Source: Nocardia yamanashiensis NBRC 100130
GTDB lineage: Bacteria > Actinomycetota > Actinomycetes > Mycobacteriales > Mycobacteriaceae
NCBI RefSeq assembly: GCF_001613325.1
Contig: NZ_BDCD01000017.1
Location: 248,001-312,000 of the forward strand
Reading direction: 5' to 3'
DNA: 64,000 bases
Positions 41,107-48,979 of the stretch are shown here, piece by piece (within the stretch, counting starts at the first letter, position 1; each line of letters begins with the position of its first letter). The notes below the pieces were generated by a model, which did not search any database, was not told the DNA's origin, and saw only the letters and a list, made by a program, of their open reading frames with translations. The position numbers were made by a program, and so were the translations under genes.

Positions 41107-41429
41107 GTGCCGTTCACCCTCGCCCACCCCGCAGCGGCCCTGCCCTTACGCCACTGCCTGCCGCTGCCGGGACTGATCGCCGGACGCTGCCGGGGCCGCC
41201 GCGCCCGGGGCTCGGGCGGGGGCCGCGGCGGTGGGTGCTGGTTTTCGTGGCCTTCGGGGTGACGCATGCCCTCACCGCGTACGTCCGGTCCGGTGGCTAC
41301 GATCTCGTGCGGGCTGCGCTCGTGGGTGCTATTCGGTGGGGCGCTGTCGGTTTCGCGATTTACGCCGTCGTGTGGCACCTGGGGGCGCGCCGTGCGGGCT
41401 ATCTGAGCAGGCTCACCACCTGGCGGTAG
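41107..41429 (+). pseudogene. Decayed DUF4184-family gene
   Basis: The stretch begins GTG-coded VPFTLAHPAAALPLRHC LPLPGLIAG, the characteristic N-terminus of DUF4184 membrane proteins (expected MPFTxSHPAAVLPL...LPLSALVxGSMAPD). The frame then runs into Gly/Arg-rich non-family sequence and stops at 41262. A second frame, from about 41230, gives WVLVFVAFGVTHALTAYVRSG and GAIRWGAVGFAIYAVVWHL, which resembles the family's C-terminal helices. The central ~200 residues are missing, so this is a remnant left by an internal deletion with a frameshift. The last 31 bases overlap the end of the minus-strand MinD-like gene. Confidence 0.6.
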
Positions 41430-42289
41430 GCGGCGCGGGTGGGCGGGGCCAGCTTCTTCCAGCTGACGGGGCCGCCGGAGGCGAGGTGGGGGTCGTAGGG
41501 GATTTCGGTGACGCCGCGGACCACTTCGCCCAGGTAGGTGCGGGTGTGTTCGGCGATGAGGGGGCCGTCTTTGGGGTGTTGCCTGGTGACGACGATGACG
41601 GCGTCGGCCAGGTGGTACTGGCTGTAGTTGTCGTCGAGCCAGATCAGGGCCGGTTTCAGGCGGTTCACGGCGTCGGGGCGGGCGGCGATGGTGATCACCA
41701 GGGCGATGCGGGGGTCGCAGAGCAGGGGGGCCACCGCGCGATTGGTGATGGGCGCGCCGCCGTCGTAGACGGGCAGGCAGCCCGCGCCGCTGAGGTCGCG
41801 GTGGACCGAGGCGTAGCTTTCGCGGCGGGGCAGGGCTTCCGGGCCGCGCGGGAGCACGCCGACATTGGCGCTGTTCTCACCGCAGCTGTCCAGCACGGTT
41901 GACACCAGATTGCGGTGGGTCATATTCAGCCAGGACTGCACCGTGCCCGCCGGATCGACGGTGTCGCAGCCGCGCCGGGCCAGATCGCCGCCGGTGGCGG
42001 TGGCGTCCACCACGATCGGCGAATGACCGCCGGATTCGTATGCGGCGGCCGCGATTCCGAGCGCGGTGGTGGTCGCTCCGGAACCGCCGGAACTGCCCAT
42101 GACCAAGGCCGGCGGCACATCGGCCCACAGCATGTAGCCCTTGCCGCCGTGCAGTCGGATGCGATCGGTGGGGGTGCCGGGCGGGGCGGGCCGGAGCAGC
42201 AGCGAAAGGTCGGTCGGAGTCGCGGAAAGCTCGGCGGGGTGATCGGGGAATGGGTCGTACACGCGAGATTCCTTATGTGCGAGCAGCAT
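41399..42289 (-). CDS. MinD/ParA-like protein lacking P-loop lysines
   Basis: A 296-residue protein with the MinD/ParA fold: ALVMGSSGGSGATTTALGIAAAA, PIVVDATATGGDLARR, then VITIAARPDAVNRLKPALIWLDD and ADAVIVVTRQHPKDGPLIAE. In active members the P-loop is KGGxGKT with two essential lysines; here it is SGGSGAT (Ser67 and Ala72), so neither lysine is present and normal ATP hydrolysis is doubtful. The style matches the MinD-like partners of ESX/type VII gene regions, but no ESX genes are in the window. The start 42289 gives a slightly long N-terminus; GTG 42262 is possible. Confidence 0.7.
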   Translation of the reverse strand: MLLAHKESRVYDPFPDHPAELSATPTDLSLLLRPAPPGTPTDRIRLHGGKGYMLWADVPPALVMGSSGGSGATTTALGIAAAAYESGGHSPIVVDATATGGDLARRGCDTVDPAGTVQSWLNMTHRNLVSTVLDSCGENSANVGVLPRGPEALPRRESYASVHRDLSGAGCLPVYDGGAPITNRAVAPLLCDPRIALVITIAARPDAVNRLKPALIWLDDNYSQYHLADAVIVVTRQHPKDGPLIAEHTRTYLGEVVRGVTEIPYDPHLASGGPVSWKKLAPPTRAAYRQVVSLLR

Positions 42290-42597
42290 TCAAATCTGCG
42301 GAATCAACAGTGGCCACCACCGCGCGCACGACGACTCCGGCGGCGTCATCCGCGCGTGTATGACCCGCAGCGCGTTCGGGTCGCATCCAACACCCACACC
42401 GTATCGACGAATTGCCCCTGCGCTACGACGTCTTCGATGAAGTGCCTGTCTTCTGTTCTCGCACACCCCCTACCGGCGCACACAAACGGTCGGCATCGGA
42501 AAGAATTGCCGTGCAATCTCTTTCGATGCCGACCGATAGTATTACACCGATCTTACCGAAACGGGCATTCGGAACGAATATCCCGCCCGCACTTCGG
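42290..42597. other. 308-base intergenic region
   Basis: No gene supported. It contains the promoter area of the MinD-like gene (nearer 42290), a nested hairpin at 42487-42535, and an AT-richer stretch up to the NMO stop. Confidence 0.55.
42487..42535 (-). terminator. Nested hairpin after the nitronate monooxygenase gene
   Basis: Arms 42487-42509 and 42513-42535 pair over ~22 positions with one bulged base on each side and a three-base loop: an outer stem CGGTCGGCATCG / CGATGCCGACCG continues through AAAGA / TCTTT into ATTGC / GCAAT. It lies 62 bases past the minus-strand stop and is followed there by TTTGTG, so it fits a terminator, though it is more elaborate than needed. Confidence 0.6.
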
Positions 42598-43575
42598 CTA
42601 CAGGCTCGCGAGCCGCTCCTTCGCCGCGGCGTATTCCCGAGTCAGCCGGGCGACGATCGCGGCGGTGGGCACCACCGCGTCCACGGCGCCGATGCCCTGA
42701 CCCGAACCCCAGATATCCTTCCAGGGCTTGGCCCCCGGCGTGGCGGATTCGGATTCCCCGGTGCCGAAATCCATTGCGGAAGGATCGGACTGGCCGAGAT
42801 TGTCCGGATCCATGCCCGCGGCGGTGATGCTGCCGCGCAGATAGTTCCCGTGTACCCCGGTGAACAAGTTGGAGTAGACGATGTCCCCCGCCGCCGAATC
42901 CACGATCATCTGCTTGTAGCCCGGCACCGCATTGGCCTCGTCGGTGGCGATGAAAGCCGAACCGATGTAAGCCAGATCGGCCCCGGCGGCCTGCGCGGCC
43001 AGAATCGAACGGCCGTGCGCGATGGACCCCGACAGCAGCAGCGGCCCGTCGAACCAGGCCCGGATCTCCTGCACCAGCGCGAACGGCGACTGCGGTCCGG
43101 CGTGCCCGCCCGCGCCCGCCGCCACCGCGATGAGCCCGTCGGCCCCGCGCTCGACGGCCTTGCGCGCGAAGAAGTCGTTGATCACGTCGTGCAGCACGAT
43201 GCCGCCGTAGGAGTGCACCGCCTCGTTCACGTCCGGCCGCGCGCCCAGCGAGGTGATGACGATCGGCACCTGGAATTCCACGACGGTGGCGAGGTCTTCC
43301 TCAAGCCGGTCATTGCTCTTGTGCACGATGAGGTTCACCGCGTAGGGCGCGGCCGGCTGCTCGGGATTATCGGCATCCCACTTGGCCAGTTCCTCGTTGA
43401 TCCGCACCAGCCATTCGCGGAACTGCGACTGCGGGCGGGCATTCAGCGACGGGAAGGATCCGACGATCCCGGCCTGACATTGCGCGATCACCAGTTCCGG
43501 CCCGGACACGATGAACATGGGCGAGGCGACGGCGGGCAGGCGCAGGCGCGCGGACAGGATGGACGGCAGGGTCAT
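42598..43575 (-). CDS. Nitronate monooxygenase-family FMN enzyme
   Basis: A 325-residue FMN-dependent TIM-barrel protein of the nitronate monooxygenase (2-nitropropane dioxygenase) family. The N-terminal LPAVASPMFIVSGPELVIAQCQAG, the GADGLIAVAAGAGGHAGPQSPFALVQEI segment (with the active-site His of GGHAG) and the GADLAYIGSAFIATDEANAVPGYK block are typical. It would oxidise alkyl nitronates such as propionate 3-nitronate, or act as an enoyl reductase-like enzyme. Divergent from a TetR gene; a perfect palindromic operator lies just upstream, so it is probably repressed by that regulator. Confidence 0.88.
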   Translation of the reverse strand: MTLPSILSARLRLPAVASPMFIVSGPELVIAQCQAGIVGSFPSLNARPQSQFREWLVRINEELAKWDADNPEQPAAPYAVNLIVHKSNDRLEEDLATVVEFQVPIVITSLGARPDVNEAVHSYGGIVLHDVINDFFARKAVERGADGLIAVAAGAGGHAGPQSPFALVQEIRAWFDGPLLLSGSIAHGRSILAAQAAGADLAYIGSAFIATDEANAVPGYKQMIVDSAAGDIVYSNLFTGVHGNYLRGSITAAGMDPDNLGQSDPSAMDFGTGESESATPGAKPWKDIWGSGQGIGAVDAVVPTAAIVARLTREYAAAKERLASL

Positions 43576-43594
43576 GGATCGGTCCTTGCTGCGG

Positions 43595-43626
43595 TGGTGA
43601 ACAAAATCTGGTGATAGTGTTCACCA
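43595..43626. promoter_or_regulatory. TetR operator candidate between NMO and tetR genes
   Basis: Perfect nine-base arms TGGTGAACA (43595-43603) and TGTTCACCA (43618-43626) with a 14-base spacer, 20 bases from the NMO start. An inner GGTGA at 43610-43614 repeats the half-site. Well placed to control both divergent genes. Confidence 0.7.
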
Positions 43627-43660
43627 CAGTGTGGGGGCGGGCAATGAACGAGGCGGAGAT

Positions 43661-44305
43661 GTGACGGCAGCCACGGGTCGATACGCCGGACTCAGCGCCG
43701 ACCAGCGGCGGCGGGAACGGCGGGCGCGCCTGCTCGCGGCCGCGGGGGAACTCATCGCGGAGCAGGGTTCGGCCGGGCTCAAGGTGCGGGCCCTGTGCGC
43801 CCGCGCGGGATTGAACGATCGGTACTTCTACGAGAGCTTCACCGATACCGACCAGTTGCTCCGCGAACTGCTCGACGAGCAACTGGCCGCCATCACCGCC
43901 GAGATGCTCGCGCCCTTGGCCGCCACTCCTTCCGATACCCGGCTGCGGCTGCGCGCCGTCATCGAGACCGTGGTCGCCATCGTGGCCGACGATCCGCTGC
44001 GGCGACGGCTGTTCCTGGAACTACAGACGACCGAGGAGCTGCGCGCCCGCCGGGCCGAACTGGTCGGCACCGCCACGACGGTCATGCTCGACCAGGGCCG
44101 GGAGTTGCTCGGCGCGGCCGCGGTCACCGGCGTGTACGCCGAATTGGCCGCCCGCACCGTCTCTTTCGGCGGCCTGGAGATCCTCACCGAATGGCTGCGC
44201 GGCGACCTCGCCATCGAACGCGCCCAGTTGATCGACTTCCTGTGCGCCATGATCCTGACCGCCAGCGAGATCACCGCGACCGTGCAGCGCGAACTGCACG
44301 GCTAA
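43661..44305 (+). CDS. TetR-family transcriptional regulator
   Basis: A 214-residue TetR regulator. The N-terminal helix-turn-helix is ARLLAAAGELIAEQGSAGLK followed by VRALCARAGLNDRYFYESFTDTDQLL; the C-terminal domain is helical (ALAATPSDTRLRLRAVIETVVAIV, DDPLRRRLFLELQTTEELR). GTG 43661 is chosen because AGGCGGAG lies upstream and the HTH is then at a normal distance. It is divergent from the nitronate monooxygenase gene and the two share a perfect inverted repeat. Its stop overlaps the end of the next, convergent TetR gene. Confidence 0.87.
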   Translation: MTAATGRYAGLSADQRRRERRARLLAAAGELIAEQGSAGLKVRALCARAGLNDRYFYESFTDTDQLLRELLDEQLAAITAEMLAPLAATPSDTRLRLRAVIETVVAIVADDPLRRRLFLELQTTEELRARRAELVGTATTVMLDQGRELLGAAAVTGVYAELAARTVSFGGLEILTEWLRGDLAIERAQLIDFLCAMILTASEITATVQRELHG

Positions 44306-45018
44306 CGCTCGGCCGGTTCGCTCAGCGCCGGCCGCCCGGTCAGCGGTTCGTCGGGATGCAGTGTGAGACCACGGGATTGGGCCGTCGACGCGATCGCGCC
44401 CCAGGCGAAAGCGGTCAGCTCCTCGGCCAGTTCCCGGGCGGTGATGACCGGTTCGTTGAGCCAGCGCAGCACTCCCAGCCCGATCGCGCCGAGCATGGCG
44501 TCCACGGCGTACTGGGTGTGATCACCGTTCGCGCCGCGCAGCCGCAGCAGCCCGGAGAAGAAGTCCGCGACCGTATCGGACAGTGGCCGCCCGTCCTCGA
44601 GCAGCCGGGTGGCGCCGAACGCGGTCACCACCTGCGAGCTGACGATGAAGCGAAACAGGTTGGGGCGCTCGGCGACCAGTTCGATATAGGCGATGAGCGC
44701 GGTCCGGATGCCGTCGCGCACCGGTCCGGCCGGATCCAGGTGCGGGGTCACCCGTTCCACGATCAGCTGCTGTACCCGCCCGCTCACCGCGGCCAGCAGC
44801 TCCACCTTGTCGCCGAAGAACCGGTACAGCTTGGGGCGCGGTATACCAGCGGTTTTCACCACATCGTCGATGGAGAGCTCGGGCCCGTGCGCGTCGATGG
44901 CGCGAATGGTGGCCTCGATGAGTTCGGCTCGCACGGTGGCGCGGTGCGAGTGCCAGCGGTCATGCCTGGCATCACCTTTGAGCTCACCCGGACGCTCGTG
45001 AGGTGGATGGGAGGCCAT
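44302..45018 (-). CDS. TetR-family regulator of the PF10118 operon
   Basis: A 238-residue TetR protein. The DNA-binding part is ATVRAELIEATIRAIDAHGPELS, then DDVVKTAGIPRPKLYRFFGDKVELL. The ~25 residues before it (His/Arg-rich) are longer than usual, so a later start is possible. The C-terminal domain is helical. Divergent from the operon of two PF10118 proteins, an SDR and a ferredoxin reductase, 124 bases away; the intergenic region holds two inverted repeats, so this is the likely repressor of that operon and of itself. Confidence 0.85.
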   Translation of the reverse strand: MASHPPHERPGELKGDARHDRWHSHRATVRAELIEATIRAIDAHGPELSIDDVVKTAGIPRPKLYRFFGDKVELLAAVSGRVQQLIVERVTPHLDPAGPVRDGIRTALIAYIELVAERPNLFRFIVSSQVVTAFGATRLLEDGRPLSDTVADFFSGLLRLRGANGDHTQYAVDAMLGAIGLGVLRWLNEPVITARELAEELTAFAWGAIASTAQSRGLTLHPDEPLTGRPALSEPAER

Positions 45019-45059
45019 GCGCCAGATTGTAATTCGATCCGTTACGGCGAACCCCCTTG

Positions 45060-45070
45060 CAGACTGTCTG
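45060..45070. promoter_or_regulatory. Palindrome CAGAC-T-GTCTG and following GTCTGGGACAAT box
   Basis: A perfect eleven-base palindrome at 45060-45070; its right half begins GTCTGGGACAAT (45066-45077), the same twelve bases as at 8585. A candidate -10, TACACT, follows at 45080-45085. Confidence 0.4.
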
Positions 45071-45097
45071 GGACAATCCTACACTGACCTCACATCG

Positions 45098-45124
45098 AAC
45101 ACTCAGTACTAGGTACTCAGTGTT
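45098..45124. promoter_or_regulatory. Operator candidate before the first PF10118 gene
   Basis: AACACTCAGTAC (45098-45109) and GTACTCAGTGTT (45113-45124) around TAG: 11 of 12 positions pair. It lies 19-45 bases before the start of the first PF10118 gene, downstream of the putative -10, a good place for TetR repression. Confidence 0.65.
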
Positions 45125-45142
45125 GCACCAAGGATGGTCCAG

Positions 45143-46003
45143 ATGGTCAATACCCTTCCCGCGACCGGGTATCCCAAGACCCGGCGCATCACTTTCCGCT
45201 TCGGACAACAGCATTCCGGCGATCGCTACTTCGTCGACGACGACATGGTGTTCAGCCATTTCGTGGCGGGCATGTCCGGCGGCTTCCCGGCCGGCGAGGA
45301 ATCGTTCATCCGCTCGGTCCGCCGGGTCGCCGAACTCGTCACCGATCCCACCCTGAAGAAACGCGTCACCGGCTTCGTCGGCCAGGAGGCCATGCACGGC
45401 CAGGAACACCGGCGGCTCAACGACAAACTCGTCGAAATGGGTTATCCCATCGAATGGCTGGACTCCGAACGCGCCAAGGAGCGCATGCTGCGCCTGGAAC
45501 AGCGGCTGCCCGCGGTGGTGCACCTGGCCATGACGGCCGCCGCCGAGCACTACACCGCGGTGCTGGCGCAGCGGGTGCTGTCCAGCCCCGAACTGCAGGC
45601 CATTCCGGGCGATCCGGAGGTGTGGAATCTGCTGAATTGGCATGCGCTGGAAGAACTCGAGCACAAATCGGTGGCCTTCGACGTCTTCCGCGCCGCGGGC
45701 GGCGACGAGCGCACCCGGATCGGCGTCATGGCCGCCATGTACGCGCTCACCCTGCCGTTGACCTATGCGAGCCTGGCGGTTTCGCTGGCCCGCGATCCGG
45801 CGGCGCGACGGCAGCCGGTGCGGGTGGCGCGCGAGGCGTACCGGCTGTTCACCGGTCCGCTGTTCCGCGGGCTGATGCCGGAGCTGGCGAAGTATCTGCG
45901 GCCCGGTTTCCATCCCGACGATATCGACACCTCCGCCCTGCTCGGCCATTGGCAGCGTGAGCTCTTCGGCGAGAACGGCGTCCTCAACGACCACTTGAAA
46001 TAG
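45143..46003 (+). CDS. PF10118 predicted metal-dependent hydrolase (first copy)
   Basis: A 286-residue protein of the PF10118 group, described in databases as predicted metal-dependent hydrolases though it looks like a helical diiron/ferritin-like protein: ESFIRSVRR, GFVGQEAMHGQEHRRLN, AEHYTAVLA and LEELEHKSVAFDVF give repeated Glu and ExxH ligands. ATG 45143 is chosen because AAGGA lies eight bases upstream; ATG 45134 is too close to it. It is followed by a second copy, an SDR and an iron-sulfur reductase, suggesting an oxidative step on a lipid or steroid. The reaction is unknown. Confidence 0.8.
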   Translation: MVNTLPATGYPKTRRITFRFGQQHSGDRYFVDDDMVFSHFVAGMSGGFPAGEESFIRSVRRVAELVTDPTLKKRVTGFVGQEAMHGQEHRRLNDKLVEMGYPIEWLDSERAKERMLRLEQRLPAVVHLAMTAAAEHYTAVLAQRVLSSPELQAIPGDPEVWNLLNWHALEELEHKSVAFDVFRAAGGDERTRIGVMAAMYALTLPLTYASLAVSLARDPAARRQPVRVAREAYRLFTGPLFRGLMPELAKYLRPGFHPDDIDTSALLGHWQRELFGENGVLNDHLK

Positions 46004-46032
46004 CCATAACTCCAGAGAGAAAGGACCGACCA

Positions 46033-46917
46033 ATGGCGATCGGTCGCAACCAGGCAAGCACGTCCCTCGACCCGTACCCGAAGGTGCGGCGCATGCGATT
46101 CCGGTTCGGGCAGCCCGAGCCGATGGCGCATCATTTCGTCCAGGACGATATTCCGCTCACCCATCTGATCGCGGTGCTGTCGGGGGCTTTCCCGCCGGGC
46201 GAGGAATCGTTCATCCGCTCGGTGCGCAAGTTCTCCGGCGAGATCACCGATCCGGTGCTCAAGAAGCGGGTGGCCGGCTTCATCGGCCAGGAAGCCGTGC
46301 ACGGGCAGCAGCATCGCGCGCTCAACGATCAGTTGATACACAACGGTTTTCCCATCGTCCGGCTGTTCACCTTCGGACCGGGCGCGCTGCGCGAGCGCGG
46401 CGTGATCATGGTGGAGAACCTGGTGCCGCGGCATGTGCACCTGGCCTTCACCGCGGCCGCCGAGCACTACACCGCGACGCTGGCCAAGCGGGTGCTGGGC
46501 ACCCAGGAGATCCAGGACATCCCCGGCGATCCGGAGGTGTGGAACCTGTTGAACTGGCACGCCTTCGAGGAGCTCGAGCACAAGTCGGTGGCCTTCGACG
46601 TGTTCCGGGACCGGGGCGGGCCGGAAGCCGTGCGGATCGGGGTGATGGCGGGGATGTACTACCTCACCATTCCCGCGGTGTCCGTGGGGATTCTGGCCTC
46701 GATCCTGAGCGATCCGCGCAGCTGGCGGCCGTTGAAAGTGGCGCGGCAGTCGGTGGCGCTGGTGCGCGGGCCGATCGTGCGGGGACTGCTGAAGGAGATG
46801 CGGCCTTATCTGCGACCGGGTTTCCATCCCGACGATATCGATACCGATGACCTCCTCGAGCAGTGGCGGCAGGAGCTGTTCGGCGCGGACGGCGAACTGC
46901 TGGACCGGATCGGCTGA
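46033..46917 (+). CDS. PF10118 predicted metal-dependent hydrolase (second copy)
   Basis: A 294-residue paralogue of the preceding protein, with the same ligand motifs (ESFIRSVRKFSGE, GFIGQEAVHGQQHRALN, AEHYTATLA, FEELEHKSVAFDVFRD) and the same ending (RPYLRPGFHPDDIDTDDL). The two are clearly a tandem duplication, but the middle (LIHNGFPIVRLFTFGPG against LVEMGYPIEWLDSERAK) has diverged, so they may differ in substrate or form a heterodimer. The start at 46033 follows AGAGAGAAAGGA. It is separated from the first copy by 29 bases. Confidence 0.8.
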   Translation: MAIGRNQASTSLDPYPKVRRMRFRFGQPEPMAHHFVQDDIPLTHLIAVLSGAFPPGEESFIRSVRKFSGEITDPVLKKRVAGFIGQEAVHGQQHRALNDQLIHNGFPIVRLFTFGPGALRERGVIMVENLVPRHVHLAFTAAAEHYTATLAKRVLGTQEIQDIPGDPEVWNLLNWHAFEELEHKSVAFDVFRDRGGPEAVRIGVMAGMYYLTIPAVSVGILASILSDPRSWRPLKVARQSVALVRGPIVRGLLKEMRPYLRPGFHPDDIDTDDLLEQWRQELFGADGELLDRIG

Positions 46918-46928
46918 GAGGTAATCCG

Positions 46929-47822
46929 TTGAAGCTCAACAATATCAACCCCGAACTGGTGGTGGTGACCGGCGCCGGCAGCGGCATCGGGCGCGCGGTG
47001 GCGCGGCGCTTCGCCCGGGGCGGGGCGCAGGTCATCGTCTCCGATATCGACAAGGCGGCCGCCGTGGCCACCGCCACCGGGATCACCGATGCCGGCGGGC
47101 GGGCGGTGGCCATGCAGCTCGACGTCACCGATCCGGCGGCCTGGGAGCTGTTCGCCCGGGACGTGTGCGCGGACTACGGCGTGGCGAACGTGCTGGTCAA
47201 CAATGCCGGAATGCTGGTCAGCGGGGCCTTTCTGGACCTGGAGCCGGCGGACTGGGATCGGCAGCTGAGCGTCAACCTGCTCGGCGTGGTGTACGGCTGC
47301 CGGACCTTCGGACGGCAGATGGTCGAGGCGCGGCAGCGCGGGCACATCGTGAACATCGCCTCGGCGGCGGCGTTCACGCCCACCCCGGTGATGTCGGCGT
47401 ACTCGGTGTCCAAGGCCGGGGTGAAGATGCTCACCGAATGCCTGCGGCTGGAACTTGCGCCGAAAGGCGTTGGCGTGAGCGCCATCTGCCCGGGCGTGAT
47501 CAATACGAATATCGCGCGGCACGCCGTCGCGGTGGGCGTGGATCCGGCGCTGCTGGAACGCGGGCAGTGGATCACCGAGCAATTGCAGCAGCTGGCCGAA
47601 CGGCTGCCGGTCGCGCCCATGAGCCCGGACCTGGTGGCGCGGGCGGTGGAGCGGGCCATCCGCTTCGATCTGGCGGTGGTGCCGGTGCGCACCGAGGCAT
47701 GGCTGGGGTACTTCCTCATGCGGCTCGCGCCCGGGGTGAATCGACGGCTGACGCAACCGCTTTCGATGGATCGCATCCAGGCCGTGGGTGAACTGCTGCT
47801 CGGCCGGGGCGGGGCCGGATGA
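46929..47822 (+). CDS. Short-chain dehydrogenase/reductase
   Basis: A 297-residue SDR. The NAD(P) site is TGAGSGIG (14-21) and the catalytic pair is Tyr158 and Lys162 in AYSVSKAG; NNAG follows the usual position. The C-terminal extension (~240-297) resembles the lipid- or steroid-type SDRs of mycolata. The TTG start at 46929 lies six bases behind GAGAGG. It overlaps the ferredoxin reductase gene by four bases, so the two are coupled and may share an electron or substrate path. Confidence 0.88.
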   Translation: MKLNNINPELVVVTGAGSGIGRAVARRFARGGAQVIVSDIDKAAAVATATGITDAGGRAVAMQLDVTDPAAWELFARDVCADYGVANVLVNNAGMLVSGAFLDLEPADWDRQLSVNLLGVVYGCRTFGRQMVEARQRGHIVNIASAAAFTPTPVMSAYSVSKAGVKMLTECLRLELAPKGVGVSAICPGVINTNIARHAVAVGVDPALLERGQWITEQLQQLAERLPVAPMSPDLVARAVERAIRFDLAVVPVRTEAWLGYFLMRLAPGVNRRLTQPLSMDRIQAVGELLLGRGGAG

Positions 47823-48898
47823 GCGCACGCGCACACCGGATCAAGGTGCGCGAAGTCGTCAGCGAGACCGCCGACGCGGTCTCGCTGATCTTCGATGTGC
47901 CCGCCGATCTGAGCGGCCGATTCGCCTACGCGCCCGGGCAATTCCTGACGGTGCGGGTGCCGAGCGAGCGCACCGGATCGGTGGCGCGCTGCTATTCGCT
48001 CTCCAGCAGCCCGCACTGCGACGACCGGCCGGCGGTCACGGTGAAGCGGACGGCTGGCGGGTACGCCTCGAACTGGTTGTGCGACAACGTTTCCGCGGGG
48101 TCGATACTCACCGTGCTGGAACCGGCGGGGAACTTCTCGCCGCGTTCCCTGGATCGCGATTTCCTGCTGTGCGCGGCGGGCAGCGGGATCACGCCGATCA
48201 TGTCGATCGCCAAGTCGGCGCTGGCGACGGGGCGCGGGCGGGTGGTGGTGCTGTACGCGAACCGGGATCGGGCGTCGATCATCTTCGAGCGGCAGCTGCG
48301 CGAGCTGACCAGGCGGTATCCGCGCCGGTTGGTGGTACTGCACTGGCTGGAATCCGAGCGCGGATTGCCCGGTACGCAAGGGCTGGCCACCATGCTGCGG
48401 CCGTACCGGAAGTACGACGTATTTCTCTGCGGCCCCCAAGGTTTCGCCACGGTGACCACCCGGGCACTCGCCTACTTACGCGTGCCCGCTCGCGCAATCC
48501 ATCGCGAGGAGTACCGGTCACTCACCGACAATCCGTTCGAGCGTCCGGTCGCGGTCGCACCGTCCGAGCTGTCCGACGGCGCCCCGCCCCGCCGGGAGGA
48601 ACCCGCCGTCACGGCGAACGGTACGGGGACTGTACGGGTGGAGATCGACGGCTCCACCCACACCCTGCCCTGGCCGCGCGACCGCAAACTGCTGGATGTC
48701 CTGCTGGACAACGGCATCGACGCCCCGTACGTCTGCCGCGAATCCGCCTGCGGCACCTGCGTGTGCCGGGTGCGGGACGGCCGCACCCGCATGATCATGA
48801 ACGAGGCGCTCATCGACGAGGAGATCGCCATGGGACTCACCCTGGCCTGCCAGACCCTGCCCGAATCGGACGATGTCCGGATTGTCTTCGATCAGTAG
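47819..48898 (+). CDS. Ferredoxin-NADPH reductase with 2Fe-2S domain (KshB/HmpB-like)
   Basis: A 359-residue three-domain reductase: FAD-binding part with RCYSLSSSP (~60-68), NAD(P) part with CAAGSGITPIMSIA, and a C-terminal plant-type ferredoxin with Cys306, Cys311, Cys314 and Cys344 (CX4CX2CX29C). This is the architecture of the reductase of 3-ketosteroid 9-alpha-hydroxylase and of desaturase/alkane oxygenase systems. It would carry electrons from NAD(P)H to an oxygenase; the PF10118 diiron-like proteins in the same operon are candidate partners. ATG 47819 overlaps the SDR stop. Confidence 0.9.
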   Translation: MSARAHRIKVREVVSETADAVSLIFDVPADLSGRFAYAPGQFLTVRVPSERTGSVARCYSLSSSPHCDDRPAVTVKRTAGGYASNWLCDNVSAGSILTVLEPAGNFSPRSLDRDFLLCAAGSGITPIMSIAKSALATGRGRVVVLYANRDRASIIFERQLRELTRRYPRRLVVLHWLESERGLPGTQGLATMLRPYRKYDVFLCGPQGFATVTTRALAYLRVPARAIHREEYRSLTDNPFERPVAVAPSELSDGAPPRREEPAVTANGTGTVRVEIDGSTHTLPWPRDRKLLDVLLDNGIDAPYVCRESACGTCVCRVRDGRTRMIMNEALIDEEIAMGLTLACQTLPESDDVRIVFDQ

Positions 48899-48979
48899 CT
48901 TCCCGCGGGAAACCAACTGCCCGACTTGGCGTTTGGCACAATCTGTCACATCCACCCGCCACCGGGTGACGAACCGAGA

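Noticed and set aside
41107..41262. A real short gene in place of a pseudogene
   Set aside because: After the ~26 family-like residues the frame is Gly/Arg-rich junk, and the family's C-terminus lies in another frame downstream.
39603..41429. 608-codon plus-strand frame across the cutinase gene
   Set aside because: Only its last ~70 codons resemble a protein (DUF4184 C-terminus); the rest is antisense to cutinase. Treated as part of the pseudogene instead.
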